Shown: positions 7,197 to 15,972, counted from the stretch's first letter. The stretch: DNA of 29,317 nucleotides from Candidatus Nitrosopumilus sp. (GCA_029860565.1 JAOUAY010000003.1:1-29317), one strand, 5' to 3'. Made by a program: numbers and translations. The notes: generated by a model from the letters alone, not told the origin.

Positions 7197-7712
7197 TTAC
7201 TTTATGATCATTACAGGTTTTTTGGACTTGTGAACGACATTATAAGAAACACTTCCAAGCAATATTTCCCCTGCATGTCCTTGCCCTCGCGAACCCATTA
7301 TGATCAATCCTATACTGTTCTTTTTATTTTCGGCAAATCTGACAATATCATGTCCAGGATTGCCCCACAACATGCTTCCTGTAAACCTAATTTTATTTTG
7401 CAGACATCTGTCTTCTGCTTGATCTAAGATTTTCTGTCCTTGTCTGGTCATTTTTGCTTTGTAGCCTTTGGGCTCTATGGATGACAGCGGATCAAACAAG
7501 TCATCTAGCGGAATAGGTGAAACATCTGCAGGGATTACAAAAATTACTGTAATCTTTGAACTAGTAAATTTTGCCAAATTTATTGCATAGTTAAGTGCAT
7601 GAAGCGAAAACTTTGAGCCATCTAAGGGAACCAATATATTTTGAATTTGCTTTTTTGAAAGTCTAAAATTATTTTTTCTTGTTGGCTTAATCATTTTTAA
7701 TCGAATCTTCAT
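7197..7712 (-). CDS. Universal stress protein (UspA), ATP-binding type
   Basis: Encodes 171 residues from ATG 7712 (TTG at 7718 also in frame). It opens with a basic tail of about 25 residues, then NILVPLDGSKFSLHALNYAI, the Usp first strand and ligand loop. The ATP-binding signature G-x2-G-x9-G-S is intact (GSRGQGHAGEILLGS) and the end is PVMIIK. Usp proteins of this class bind ATP or other nucleotides as dimers. It is monocistronic and one of four Usp genes in this window. Confidence 0.92.
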   Translation of the reverse strand: MKIRLKMIKPTRKNNFRLSKKQIQNILVPLDGSKFSLHALNYAINLAKFTSSKITVIFVIPADVSPIPLDDLFDPLSSIEPKGYKAKMTRQGQKILDQAEDRCLQNKIRFTGSMLWGNPGHDIVRFAENKKNSIGLIIMGSRGQGHAGEILLGSVSYNVVHKSKKPVMIIK

Positions 7713-7871
7713 TTCCAATGATTCGTTTTTTAATTTAAAACATCAAGATGAAATCCAATGATGAAAATACCTCTGTTTTCACCAATGATCAATATTTCTA
7801 AAACCGGTTTTTGTCATCTTTATAGATAATTATGGGCAAAACAAAAATCCACAAGTTAATGATTTCCATAA

Positions 7872-9191
7872 TTATCCTTTAGGTAAATCGTCAAATTCCT
7901 GTATTCTCTTATCAAAGAACAAGCAAGCTGTAAGATCCCCTGTTACATTGACCATTGTTCTAGTCATGTCTAGAACTCTATCCACCCCCAGCAAAAGCAC
8001 AACTGCTACAGGTGGTATTCCTGCTGCAATGAGAATCGTTGACAATATGACAATTCCTGTCCCAGGTGCTGATGGAGCTCCAATTGATGCTGCAAGTGCA
8101 GTTAATGAAATCAAAAGTATTGTAGTGAATCCCAAATCAATATTGAAAAGCTGTGCCAAGAAAAATACTGCTATAATTTGATAGAGGGCAGTACCATCCA
8201 TGTTGATTGTTGCTCCCAAAGGAATGATGAACTGGGAAACTTTTGGTTTTACTTTTAATTTTTCTTCTGCAGTTTTAATTGACACGGGCATAACTGCCGC
8301 AGAACTGGAAGTTGAAAATGCAAGAAGTTGAGCATCTTTCATCATTGCTAATGTAGATAATAGTGGTCTCTTTGCAAAAATTTTGATAATTATGATGTAG
8401 ATCAAAAGCATTGCAAAAAGACCGATTACAACGGTACCCATGTATGCCCCAAGCCCCACAAGTGCTGAAAGACCAAGTTTTGAAGTTATACCTGCCATCA
8501 AGCCAAAAGCGGCAAAGGGTGCCAAACACATTGCCCAAGATACGACTTTCATTGTAAGTTTTTGTATCTATTCTAATATGTCCAGAATGGGTTTTGAGCT
8601 TTCTTTAGGTAAAGTAATCAGTGAAATTCCTACAATTAATGCAAAAACGATTATGCTTAACATCTCCCCAGACATAAAAGATGCCAATGGATTGCTAGGA
8701 ATAATTCCAATAATGCTTTGCGGAATTTCATGTATTGATAATTCTGAACTTTCAATTGGTTCTGTGTCTTGCAAATCAAAACTTTCTCTGATCAAAGAAC
8801 TATCTATAAAATCTCCTGGAGCAATTGCAGTTACTACCAAAATCCCAATGGTTAATGCTATTGCAGTTGTTGCAACAAAGTACATCGCTGCACCAAAACC
8901 TAGTTTTTGAAGTTGTTCCATACTTCCTGAAGATGTAAGATCTCGAATGATTGATGCAAAAATTAACGGTATGATGATCATTTGAATAATTTTTAAAAAT
9001 AGGTTGGCTGGAATTGATAACCAATTTGTGATTATTTCTGCGGTTTCTTTCTCAACAATTCCAGTCTCAGGTCCTAAAAATATGCCCAAGACCAATCCCA
9101 CAAATAATGCAAAGATTACTTGTGCCCACAATTTTTTTTTAATTAGATATGTGATTTGCGGTGTATGGAACTTGAATGATTTTATTACCAT
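7872..9191 (-). pseudogene. DAACS (GltPh-type) dicarboxylate/amino-acid:cation symporter interrupted by in-frame TAG
   Basis: From ATG 9191 the frame runs to a TAG at 8568-8570, and in the same frame resumes directly (IQKLTMKVVSWAMCLAPFA) to the normal end at 7872. Bridged, the product is about 439 residues, the usual length of the family. The hallmarks are all there: serine-rich hairpin AFSTSSSAAVMP, NMDGTALYQ, and DMTRTMVNVTGD. Only one codon is wrong, between ILDILE and IQKL, a membrane-helix boundary. Either the gene is a recent pseudogene, the stop is read through, or the base is a sequence error. An internal ATG at 8552 could start a C-terminal half, but half transporters are not expected to work. 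If intact it would import acidic amino acids or dicarboxylates with Na+ or H+. Confidence 0.85.
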
Positions 9192-9306
9192 TATACTTGA
9201 AAAGTTTTTGCTTTTCACCTATATTATAAAATAATGAAATTCTCTAAACTGATTCTCAGAATTGATTTTGTTCAATATCTTAAACTATTGAATAAGGACT
9301 ACAAAC

Positions 9307-9465
9307 ATGATGACAACCCTGCAAGACATACGCATATGCAAATCCTGCGGAAATGTGTTTTCAAAAAAGGCAGGAGTGTCAATAATTACAGAATGTCCCC
9401 AGTGTAAGGGAACAAGTTTTGAATCTATGGAGTTTGCTGTTGAAGAAGAGTCATCCCAAGAATAA
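9307..9465 (+). CDS. 52-residue zinc-ribbon protein
   Basis: ATG 9307 (or the next codon) gives MMTTLQDIRICKSCGNVFSK, then TECPQCKGTSFE and an acidic tail (VEEESSQE). Two CxxC knuckles about 18 residues apart form a rubredoxin-like zinc ribbon. Such proteins often bind nucleic acid or act as adaptors, but no target is known here. It is read in the same direction as the UspA at 9520, 54 bases downstream. Confidence 0.75.
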   Translation: MMTTLQDIRICKSCGNVFSKKAGVSIITECPQCKGTSFESMEFAVEEESSQE

Positions 9466-9519
9466 TGAAAATCTGAAAAACAATGGACGGTTTATTTGTG
9501 AAATGATCCAACTGTAAGC

Positions 9520-9990
9520 ATGTACAAAACAATACTTGTGCCCCATGCAGGAACTCCTGCAGGAGACGAGGCTTTAAAGCATGCAATTCATGCTGCAAAA
9601 GATACATCTGCAAGAATCATCATCTTGCACATAGTGGAAAAGATATCACATCCACCGTCATTTGCACTGTCTTCTTCTGAGCGAGAAAAACTGGTAAAAA
9701 GCATCGATGATGCAAACGAGTCAATAAGGGAGGAAATGAAAGTAGAGATGAAAACGAGAAGTCAACAATGCAAAGACAACGGCATTGAATCTGAAATCAA
9801 AGTTGCAATTGGGAATGCAGCTGAGATAATTCTAGATACAGTTGAAAAAGAAAAAGTGGATCTGATAGTAATGTCAAAGAGAAGAAAGCTAAAAGGAATG
9901 AAAAAACTGCTATCATTAGGCAGTGTCTCAAGAAAAGTTGTCGAAAATGTGACTTGTCCAGTTACTTTGATTGATATAGAAAATATCTAA
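9520..9990 (+). CDS. Universal stress protein, non-canonical ATP loop
   Basis: Encodes 156 residues: MYKTILVPHAGTPAGDEALK at the start, SARIIILHIVEK in strand 2, VDLIVMSKRRKLKGMKKLLS and then LGSVSRKVVENVTCPVTLI at the end. The Usp fold is clear. The first part of the G-x2-G-x9-G-S nucleotide motif is replaced by SKRR-x-L-x-G, though the final GS is kept, so ATP binding may be lost or changed. The central helix is unusually charged. It is followed after 74 bases by the CBS gene. Confidence 0.88.
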   Translation: MYKTILVPHAGTPAGDEALKHAIHAAKDTSARIIILHIVEKISHPPSFALSSSEREKLVKSIDDANESIREEMKVEMKTRSQQCKDNGIESEIKVAIGNAAEIILDTVEKEKVDLIVMSKRRKLKGMKKLLSLGSVSRKVVENVTCPVTLIDIENI

Positions 9991-10064
9991 ACTTATTTCT
10001 CAAATTCTAAAATCTGACGTAAACTATCCAATTTGTTGGACAATCCATAAAAAGATAGTATGAC

Positions 10065-10520
10065 ATGGTATTACGTGTTAGATACAAAAAAACAAAGATT
10101 CCGATAGGCAATTTTATGACTACCAGCATAAAATCAATTCAAGCCGATGTTAGTGTGAAAGAGGCTGCCACAATAATGTATGAAAACCACATACCGTCAT
10201 TGTTAGTAGAGGAACGCGACTACATAATAGGGATTGTGACTTATGGGAATATCGCATTAGGGCTTACTGTTTATGATGATAAACCGACATCTCAAATTAG
10301 AGAAATAATGTCTTCTCCTGTAATTTCAATGACATCTGATTCTTCGATTTTAGATGCAGTGGAATTGATGTTGGCAAAAAAAATTCACAAACTTCCTGTC
10401 ATCGATAATGGAAAGCCATAAGGGATAATATCTTCAAGTGATCTGATGGTTTTGCTATCCATGCTGAATGAAGGGCAATTCTACGAGGTGTTCCGTGGAC
10501 AGTTATCAAATGAAAGATAA
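10065..10520 (+). pseudogene. CBS-pair protein interrupted by in-frame TAA
   Basis: Two CBS motifs are visible: GNFMTTSIKSIQADVSVKEA through YIIGIVTYGNIA, and IREIMSSPVISMTSDSSILD through IHKLPVIDNGKP. At 10419-10421 a TAA interrupts exactly where the last CBS strand should follow. The same frame resumes as GIISSSDLMVLLSMLNEG and ends at 10520, giving the usual length of about 150 residues. The short form (118 residues) lacks the final strand and helix of CBS2. CBS pairs bind adenosyl ligands and regulate partner proteins; upstream Usp genes have a similar role. It may be a fresh pseudogene, readthrough or a base error (TTA or CAA to TAA). Confidence 0.82.
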
Positions 10521-10772
10521 AATATGATTTAAAAATTGGGACAAGTTTTGTTATGTTTGTTTTTTGATTGAAGGTTTTTCTTTCCGTATGGATTTTACCA
10601 ACTAGGTAACACCTACAAACCTTGTGACGGCAGATGTAATTGTAATTCATGAATACAAACAATGTGGATGATTTGTTTGATGGCATGTGTAGCCGATAAA
10701 CAATCCCTTTTTGAATCTGTACAACTAAACAAATCCCAAGACCAAAAGGCATTATTAAAAATAGAATCCAAT
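10521..10772. other. Intergenic stretch without recognisable features
   Basis: Between the broken CBS gene and the convergent miniprotein pair. An open minus-strand frame here runs into the antisense of the CBS gene and has no protein-like character. I see no repeat or RNA signal. Confidence 0.4.
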
Positions 10773-10916
10773 TCAGTACATCGTTTTCATTCTTTTGCGT
10801 TTTCTTGTATTCTTTTCATGATATGCGGATTGCAATGAATAGTCATAGTTTGGATACAGTCGCTCAAATTTTTGTGTGATGTTCTCTTCATCATAATTAT
10901 CGTCAGAATTGGCCAT
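10773..10916 (-). CDS. 47-residue charged miniprotein
   Basis: ATG 10916 gives MANSDDNYDEENITQKFERL, then YPNYDYSLQSAYHEKN and a basic tail (TRKRKRMKTMY). The charge runs from acidic at the N-terminus to basic at the C-terminus. It starts six bases after the stop of the zinc miniprotein on the same strand, so the two form a unit. No family recognised. Confidence 0.55.
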   Translation of the reverse strand: MANSDDNYDEENITQKFERLYPNYDYSLQSAYHEKNTRKRKRMKTMY

Positions 10917-10921
10917 AGGGA

Positions 10922-11077
10922 TCACATATCATCATCTTTATGCCAAACTGAATCTTTTGCTTTACACGATTCAGAGCAAAATTCTTTTTTGTTTTCTATT
11001 TTTGCACCACAATAACTGCAATGGGAGGATGCATCATAGAATTCCTTATTTGGAGTTGGTTCACGGTAATGTAGCAA
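10922..11077 (-). CDS. 51-residue zinc-finger miniprotein
   Basis: From TTG 11077 the frame reads MLHYREPTPNKEF, then HCSYCGAKIENKKEFCSESC and KAKDSVWHKDDDM. The C-x2-C ... FCSxxC pattern is the treble-clef/zinc-ribbon motif seen in small archaeal proteins of the DUF2116 kind. A stop codon directly precedes the TTG. It is the first gene of a two-gene unit and is divergent from the large MscS gene. Confidence 0.6.
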   Translation of the reverse strand: MLHYREPTPNKEFYDASSHCSYCGAKIENKKEFCSESCKAKDSVWHKDDDM

Positions 11078-11115
11078 TCACAAGTCATGGTGATGAAATT
11101 ATTTAAAATCCAAAA

Positions 11116-11185
11116 TCTAATTGATAAAGAATTGATAACATGATGTCTTTGAATTGATAGTTCATTTACCGAATTGATAGTTCAT
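11116..11185. promoter_or_regulatory. Helically spaced array of AATTGATA boxes upstream of the large MscS gene
   Basis: Four boxes occur: TCTAATTGATA (11116), AAGAATTGATA (11127), TTGAATTGATA (11149) and CCGAATTGATA (11169). The spacings are 11, 22 and 20 bases, so all lie on about the same face of the helix. The last two are part of a perfect 15-base direct repeat, GAATTGATAGTTCAT. The array ends about 45 bases before the GTG start. The same box forms a second array at 24339-24455. Confidence 0.55.
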
Positions 11186-11229
11186 CACAAGTGTGGAATT
11201 CATAAATGTAGTCAGAATTACACTGTTTT

Positions 11230-12987
11230 GTGGCAAATGATATTGAAAATGTTGCAGGTTCTAATCTAAAACCCCTAAGTGAATTATTGATGCAGGATGC
11301 CACATTACAGCTGGCATTAGCCATATTGATCATAGGGATTATAACAATTGTTTTGCTAAGCAGGAAAATATCATCATGGATAGATACAAAAAAAATCAGG
11401 TATTTCAGACCTTACGTAACAAAATTTGCAAAAAATATCATGTTGCCACTGTTTGCAACTGTCCTTATTGTTTCAGTTACGGTATACATACAGGCCTTTG
11501 AGCTGTTTGACAGTCAAACCGCAATAGATGCTGCCAATGCAGGTAGTGAACTTACTCCAAGAGAAATTTTTGCAAAAATACTTCACACGTTTGTTATTTT
11601 AGTAATAGGCTATACCATTGCTAGTCTAATACCAATCATCCTCTCAAACAATGAAGCAAGAAAAATGGAAAAATATGATTATCAGGAATGGATACACATG
11701 AGGGGATTTTCAGATGACAAACAGGACTTGTTTCACCAACTGTTTGAATGGGCCCCACCAAAACATGGACCATCAGAGATGTCTGAAGATGACTATCAAG
11801 AGAAGCTAAAAAACTCTGAAGGAAAAAATTTTTTAGAAAATTACTACACCTCAAAAGGTGTCCCCATTGGAAGCTTCAAGCAGATCAAATCAAAGACCTT
11901 TGAAATGTGGAAAAAGTCAGAGAGAGAGAAATATAAAAAATACTTTAATGATTGTACAAGCGGAAACAACGAGACAGGGCAGGTCTTGCGTATCGGGGTC
12001 TTTCCTGAGGAAATATACACAATTTCGCTATGGCGGGAACAAAAACGGATTTCCAATTTTGAACCGATAATTCCTGGGGCCCGTCCTCCCGGATGGACAG
12101 AGAGGCAGGGACAGAACACCCCTAAATCATTCAAACAGATGATTCCATTAATCATTGTTCTTGGGATAATAGTCGGAATTGCTGCATGGTGGGAAGTGGA
12201 TCTGGTGGTAGTAGCCACTGCAAGCGGCGGACTTGCAATTGGAATTGGATTTGCTTTACAGGAGACAATGCAGAACTATTTTGCCTATCTCTCAATCAAA
12301 AAAGATAAGATATTCGTTGAGGGAGACAGGATAAAGCTTGACAACGGATATGTCGGAATAGTGAATATGATTACCCCAAGGGTCACATATGTCAAGCACG
12401 GATTAAACGAATCTGTCGCCATAATCCCGACAAGACAGCTAATAGCTGCAACCATTGTAAACTACTCAAAGGACATAGCTTTTGTTCCGGCAATGGTAGA
12501 AGTTGGCGCGTCATATCTCAATGATCCTGAGGAGGTTACTTCTGTATTGATGAAGGTTGGACAGAGGGCAATGAACGAGATCACAGACGTGCAAGGACGA
12601 CACTTGATTGTCCAAGTAAAATGTCCCTACAGAAACCAGCACAAACCAAGCTGCGGATGCGATACCAACATCCTAGTCGACTTGGACCAGCCACGGGTAA
12701 GAGTGACAAACTTTAACAGCTCCTCCATTGATTTTTCAGTCTGGGTTTTTGTGAGGGATTATGGTTCGCAGTTCAAGGTAAAAAGTGACATGAGAATCAT
12801 GATAATAAAGGAATTCAAAAAGCACAACATTACAATCCCATGGCCCATACAAACTGAATATCGTTCCAATGTGGATGATGAACTTAAAAAGCTTGAAGAT
12901 ACTGAGTCTGTCAGGAAAAAAACCCTAAAAGAATACGGTACAGGAGATCTAAATTCTTCAGAGTCTCACTCAGAGGACAGTTCATAA
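11230..12987 (+). CDS. Large MscS-family mechanosensitive channel with soluble insert
   Basis: Encodes 585 residues from GTG 11230. Membrane helices lie at about 28-44, 71-90, 117-138, 303-321 and the pore helix at 323-350, which carries the MscS glycine/alanine pattern (ATASGGLAIGIGFALQETMQ). It runs into DKIFVEGDRIKLDNGYVG, the start of the beta domain; the cytoplasmic alpha/beta domain follows. Between helices 3 and 4 lies a charged soluble insert of about 160 residues (141-300) not found in simple MscS. In the cytoplasmic domain a C465-x9-C475-x-C477 motif (CPYRNQHKPSCGC) could bind metal or sense redox. It is more than twice the length of the channel at 20215. Its promoter region holds the box array. 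Confidence 0.88.
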   Translation: MANDIENVAGSNLKPLSELLMQDATLQLALAILIIGIITIVLLSRKISSWIDTKKIRYFRPYVTKFAKNIMLPLFATVLIVSVTVYIQAFELFDSQTAIDAANAGSELTPREIFAKILHTFVILVIGYTIASLIPIILSNNEARKMEKYDYQEWIHMRGFSDDKQDLFHQLFEWAPPKHGPSEMSEDDYQEKLKNSEGKNFLENYYTSKGVPIGSFKQIKSKTFEMWKKSEREKYKKYFNDCTSGNNETGQVLRIGVFPEEIYTISLWREQKRISNFEPIIPGARPPGWTERQGQNTPKSFKQMIPLIIVLGIIVGIAAWWEVDLVVVATASGGLAIGIGFALQETMQNYFAYLSIKKDKIFVEGDRIKLDNGYVGIVNMITPRVTYVKHGLNESVAIIPTRQLIAATIVNYSKDIAFVPAMVEVGASYLNDPEEVTSVLMKVGQRAMNEITDVQGRHLIVQVKCPYRNQHKPSCGCDTNILVDLDQPRVRVTNFNSSSIDFSVWVFVRDYGSQFKVKSDMRIMIIKEFKKHNITIPWPIQTEYRSNVDDELKKLEDTESVRKKTLKEYGTGDLNSSESHSEDSS

Positions 12988-13083
12988 AATCAATTTTGAA
13001 TTATGACATATTCTGAAATGATGTGTGGCTAGCATATTAAAAAATGGAAAAAATATGGCTATAAGTTTGACTGACTGCCCTTC

Positions 13084-13122
13084 TCAGTCATCAAACAGCT
13101 TCTTTTTTGTTCTGGCCATCAT
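13084..13122 (-). CDS. Micro-ORF (12 codons) with near-perfect Shine-Dalgarno
   Basis: A GGAGGTGA sequence, fully complementary to the usual archaeal 16S rRNA 3' end, stands just before two ATGs and a 12-residue frame MMARTKKKLFDD. It lies about 30 bases after the stop of the secreted-protein gene on the same strand. Most starts in this window lack such a site. A similar peptide (MANKKKRKKLFDND) is encoded at 27041-27097 and also has GGAG upstream. It may encode a real peptide, or the site may be used in regulation. Confidence 0.4.
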   Translation of the reverse strand: MMARTKKKLFDD

Positions 13123-13124
13123 TT

Positions 13125-13131
13125 CACCTCC
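13125..13131 (-). promoter_or_regulatory. Strong ribosome binding site GGAGGTG
   Basis: Read on the minus strand, GGAGGTGAA directly precedes ATGATG. The second ATG is at the better distance. It serves only the micro-ORF; no longer frame starts here. Confidence 0.55.
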
Positions 13132-13153
13132 ATAGATAATTTTATCATCTTAT

Positions 13154-13621
13154 CTACCTCAAGTACATGCCCGTGACAAATTGAAGTCTGCTTAGCTCTG
13201 ATTTTTCAGCCTTGGACATGTGTCTGCTGTCGCCTTCAATAATTTCCTGCATTCTTTCCACTGCCTCGTATCTTTCAAGCATCTTGGCTCCAAGGGTTGC
13301 TCCATCATTTGCTTTCATCACTGCGCCGTAATGACCGCAGTCTCCCTTTTTGATTGTCTTGTTTACCCCGAGAACTTTCTCATCAATGTCTGACTTGAGA
13401 GTTATGATGGAAATGACCAGATTATGATCAGTTGCACAAGCTTCAACCATGTAAACCCAATAGTCTTTTTTTCCTTTGTACGGTTCGACTTTAATTTTTG
13501 TAAGATATTCTTCCACTGAACCATCGTGATTGTAGTATGTTATGGCATTACCAGGCTGGTACACTGAAAACAATAGGCTTGTAATTGTAAATGATGCAAT
13601 TATGGTTATTTTTGCTTTCAT
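13154..13621 (-). CDS. Secreted protein with one two-cysteine (C-x32-C) domain
   Basis: Encodes 155 residues from ATG 13621. Residues 1-26 form a signal peptide ending GNA. The body (about 50-115) reads YWVYMVEACATDHNLVISII, then LKSDIDEKVLGVNKTIKKGD, C95 and a region ending KANDGATLGAKML. It matches the duplicated domain of the proteins at 16695 and 18034: aromatic/hydrophobic residues before Cys62, SD after a strand, and a second Cys exactly 33 residues later. A disulfide-stabilised extracellular beta domain is likely. The C-terminus is a charged helix (MSKAEKSELSRLQ). Function unknown. Confidence 0.75.
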   Translation of the reverse strand: MKAKITIIASFTITSLLFSVYQPGNAITYYNHDGSVEEYLTKIKVEPYKGKKDYWVYMVEACATDHNLVISIITLKSDIDEKVLGVNKTIKKGDCGHYGAVMKANDGATLGAKMLERYEAVERMQEIIEGDSRHMSKAEKSELSRLQFVTGMYLR

Positions 13622-13721
13622 TTTTTTATCTCCTAATTATATGTCTCCAATAATTCTTCATCAAATTGAAATGGAATTCTCTTCTTTCTGAAAATATTTT
13701 GAATGGAATCTATTACTTGCT

Positions 13722-13838
13722 TCATAAGGCATTCGATCCTCCAATGCTTACATGATTGACTTGCGATACGGTTGAGTTTTCAAAGAAAGGTACTTTGTAC
13801 GCAATGCTGAATGATTTGATTCCAACAGATGCAAACAT
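13722..13838 (-). CDS. Possible 38-residue protein coupled to the upstream gene
   Basis: ATG at 13838 follows the stop of the 63-residue gene directly (TAAATG). The frame reads MFASVGIKSFSIAYKVPFFE, then NSTVSQVNHVSIGGSNAL. It is mildly hydrophobic and has no known family. Adjacent stop/start is the main support. Confidence 0.35.
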   Translation of the reverse strand: MFASVGIKSFSIAYKVPFFENSTVSQVNHVSIGGSNAL

Positions 13839-14030
13839 TTAGAACCATTCCTCCTCAAACCCTAAGGACAGTCCTCTCAGATCTTCCCAGGTATGACCTT
13901 GGACTGATTCTAGTATCTTTTTGTCTATGACAAGTTTTCTCCTTTCTTCTACTGGTGTTCTTTCAACCAGGATTTTTTGTGGCTCAGGTTGCCACATCTC
14001 TGTTTCACAGATGATTTGAGTTGTGCTCAT
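13839..14030 (-). CDS. 63-residue hypothetical protein
   Basis: From ATG 14030: MSTTQIICETEMWQPEPQKI, a charged centre with ERTPVEERRKLVIDKKILES, and TWEDLRGLSLGFEEEWF at the end. Composition is protein-like with even charge and a tryptophan-rich C-terminus. It diverges from the winged-helix regulator at 14172 with a 141-base AT-rich promoter region between. Not recognised. Confidence 0.55.
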   Translation of the reverse strand: MSTTQIICETEMWQPEPQKILVERTPVEERRKLVIDKKILESVQGHTWEDLRGLSLGFEEEWF

Positions 14031-14171
14031 AAAGTGACAAAGTCAGGTTTTGGTATTAAGACAGGAGGATTTTGTTTAGAATCAAATCAAACCAAATCAG
14101 TTAATTTCATTATAAAATGAGTCATATGGTTGTCTTTATACGCATAAATAGTCAACTCATATAGTATCTGC

Positions 14172-15482
14172 ATGGGGGTTTCTGCCTCAAATCTTGCTGG
14201 ACTAAGAATATTCGCACCTGCATCTATTGTAAATAGAACTTTGGAATTCTTTGAATTTCTAAGATATGAAACAAAAGAATATCGAGATGAAACCAATTTG
14301 CTCAAAGAGGATCTGTTAGATGTAATTTCTAAAAGTTTAAAAATAAAGCAAGTATCAAAAATAAAAAAAACAGATATCGTAAAATTATTTGAAGAATTTA
14401 CAAAAGATCTGGATAGAACACTATTTATCAAAAATTCTAAAGATGAAATATTGGATATAAAATGGAAAAGAATCGATAGTTTCTGTAGTCTACTTCGATT
14501 AATTGAGCGAAGTGATGAAAGAAAAGTTAGGTGGGCTTTATACCATCTCTTTGCATCAGGAATGCTAAAAATTTCAAAAGAAAAAATATCTGAACTTTTA
14601 AAAGATTTCCAAATTAAAAATTTAGATAAAATTCTTACCAAAATTATTAAAGTTGAAACTCTATCCGGATTGGATGGACAATACGATGGTAAAAATTTTG
14701 TAATCAATCATGAAAAAGATGACAAAATAGTCTCTCATTATTTGTCTGATGCAATTGAAGAACCATCTAGACGTTCTCCAGGGGAATTAGAAGAAGAAAT
14801 TTTGGAATTAATTGATGAAGGCTCTTATTCTAATCAAGAAATCTCTCAAGCATTATTAATTGATGAAGGACTCGTTTCAAGAACCATAGGAAAACTTCGA
14901 GATCAAGATAAAATAGTTCTTTCAAGCTTTGGGAAAAGAGGGGCCAGATATTTTACAACAAATTGTGATAATTGTCCTTTTGGAACCACAAAAGATTCCT
15001 GTAGAAAAGAGGCCATCTCCTACATTGCGACAGCGTTCATGCAGGATTTTGCTTTAGACCTTTCTGCAAATGACTTTGACTCTGTAGAATCAAATCAAGC
15101 ACTACTGAAAATTAAGAGAATTGTAATGATGGCCAGAAAAGAAAAGAACACCAAGCTTGAACGAAATATAGGTGAAAATCTTGAGATTCTACTCTCAAAA
15201 GCAGTAGACAAGTTTGTGGAAGTTGAAGTTCCTGATGAAAGAAATCCCAAAGTCCCAGAGTTTACCATGACTGTAAAAAAAGATCTGGCAAAACTTCCAA
15301 TGCTTTACCAATTAGGATTAAAAAAAGGTGCTCAAGGTGGAATCAATCTGATGGATGAAATGCTACATCTAGCCTCAAAGTCCATCAAAAAAGACGATCG
15401 AATAAAAATCAAAAAACATGCACTTGTTGAAGCAAACAAATTTCTCAAAAACATTGGTCTGGACAAACCAGATTCAAGTTGA
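14172..15482 (+). CDS. Winged-helix regulator with CxxC cluster
   Basis: Encodes 436 residues from ATG 14172, with TTTATACGCATAAATAG about 40 bases upstream as a TATA region. Residues 20-160 are helical and charged. A winged helix-turn-helix lies at about 204-262 (EEILELIDEGSYSNQEISQA, then DEGLVSRTIGKLRDQDKIVL). It is followed at once by NCDNCPFGTTKDSC (C265-x2-C268-x8-C277), a possible Fe-S or zinc site placed to modulate DNA binding. The C-terminal half is helical (residues 280-436). The layout suggests a redox- or metal-responsive transcription factor; the ligand is not visible. A single-gene unit, divergent from 14030. Confidence 0.7.
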   Translation: MGVSASNLAGLRIFAPASIVNRTLEFFEFLRYETKEYRDETNLLKEDLLDVISKSLKIKQVSKIKKTDIVKLFEEFTKDLDRTLFIKNSKDEILDIKWKRIDSFCSLLRLIERSDERKVRWALYHLFASGMLKISKEKISELLKDFQIKNLDKILTKIIKVETLSGLDGQYDGKNFVINHEKDDKIVSHYLSDAIEEPSRRSPGELEEEILELIDEGSYSNQEISQALLIDEGLVSRTIGKLRDQDKIVLSSFGKRGARYFTTNCDNCPFGTTKDSCRKEAISYIATAFMQDFALDLSANDFDSVESNQALLKIKRIVMMARKEKNTKLERNIGENLEILLSKAVDKFVEVEVPDERNPKVPEFTMTVKKDLAKLPMLYQLGLKKGAQGGINLMDEMLHLASKSIKKDDRIKIKKHALVEANKFLKNIGLDKPDSS

Positions 15483-15603
15483 CTTGGTTTAGAATTAAAT
15501 CAACTAGATAATTTATCCAAACTTTTTGTTTAACTAGATATTTTACTGCTCATTTAACTCAAAATTATTCTGGCTTAATACTGAAATTTCATCTAGCAAC
15601 ATT

Positions 15604-15972
15604 ATGAGAAGAACTCAAACAGTTGAGGAAAATAATGAATCGTTGATTTCTAATGTTTCAACCAGTCAAACCATTACAGATGACAATTTGAAACAGACTC
15701 TCTTAGTTGCACTATCTGATGACTCTTCTAGAAAGATACTTGATGCAATCATAGATGTGCCAAAATCTATTTTAGAAATTAGCAATGACACTCAGGTACC
15801 AATGCGTACAGTATATAGAAAAATCCAACTAATGCATGATTCTAAATTATTGAAAATTTCAGGAACCATTACAGACAGTGGAAAAAAATATTTTTTGTAT
15901 AAAAGTAAGATTCATTCTATTACCGTATCATATCAAAAAAATAATTTGATAGTAAATATGATTAAAAATTAG
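15604..15972 (+). CDS. ArsR-like winged-helix transcription regulator
   Basis: Encodes 122 residues from ATG 15604. After a Ser/Thr-rich N-terminus of about 28 residues, a winged helix-turn-helix runs from LLVALSDDSSRKILDAI through KSILEISNDTQVPMRTVYRK (recognition helix) to the wing LLKISGTITDSGKKYFLYKS. The C-terminal strands (SITVSYQKNNLIVNMIKN) may dimerise. It has no metal-site cysteines of the classical ArsR type. Small regulators of this form are numerous in thaumarchaea. Target unknown. Confidence 0.8.
   Translation: MRRTQTVEENNESLISNVSTSQTITDDNLKQTLLVALSDDSSRKILDAIIDVPKSILEISNDTQVPMRTVYRKIQLMHDSKLLKISGTITDSGKKYFLYKSKIHSITVSYQKNNLIVNMIKN

Noticed and set aside
8568..8570. Pyrrolysine or readthrough decoding of the TAG
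   Set aside because: No pyrrolysine genes are expected in this phylum, and other genes here stop at TAA or TGA with similar in-frame breaks; a mutation is simpler.
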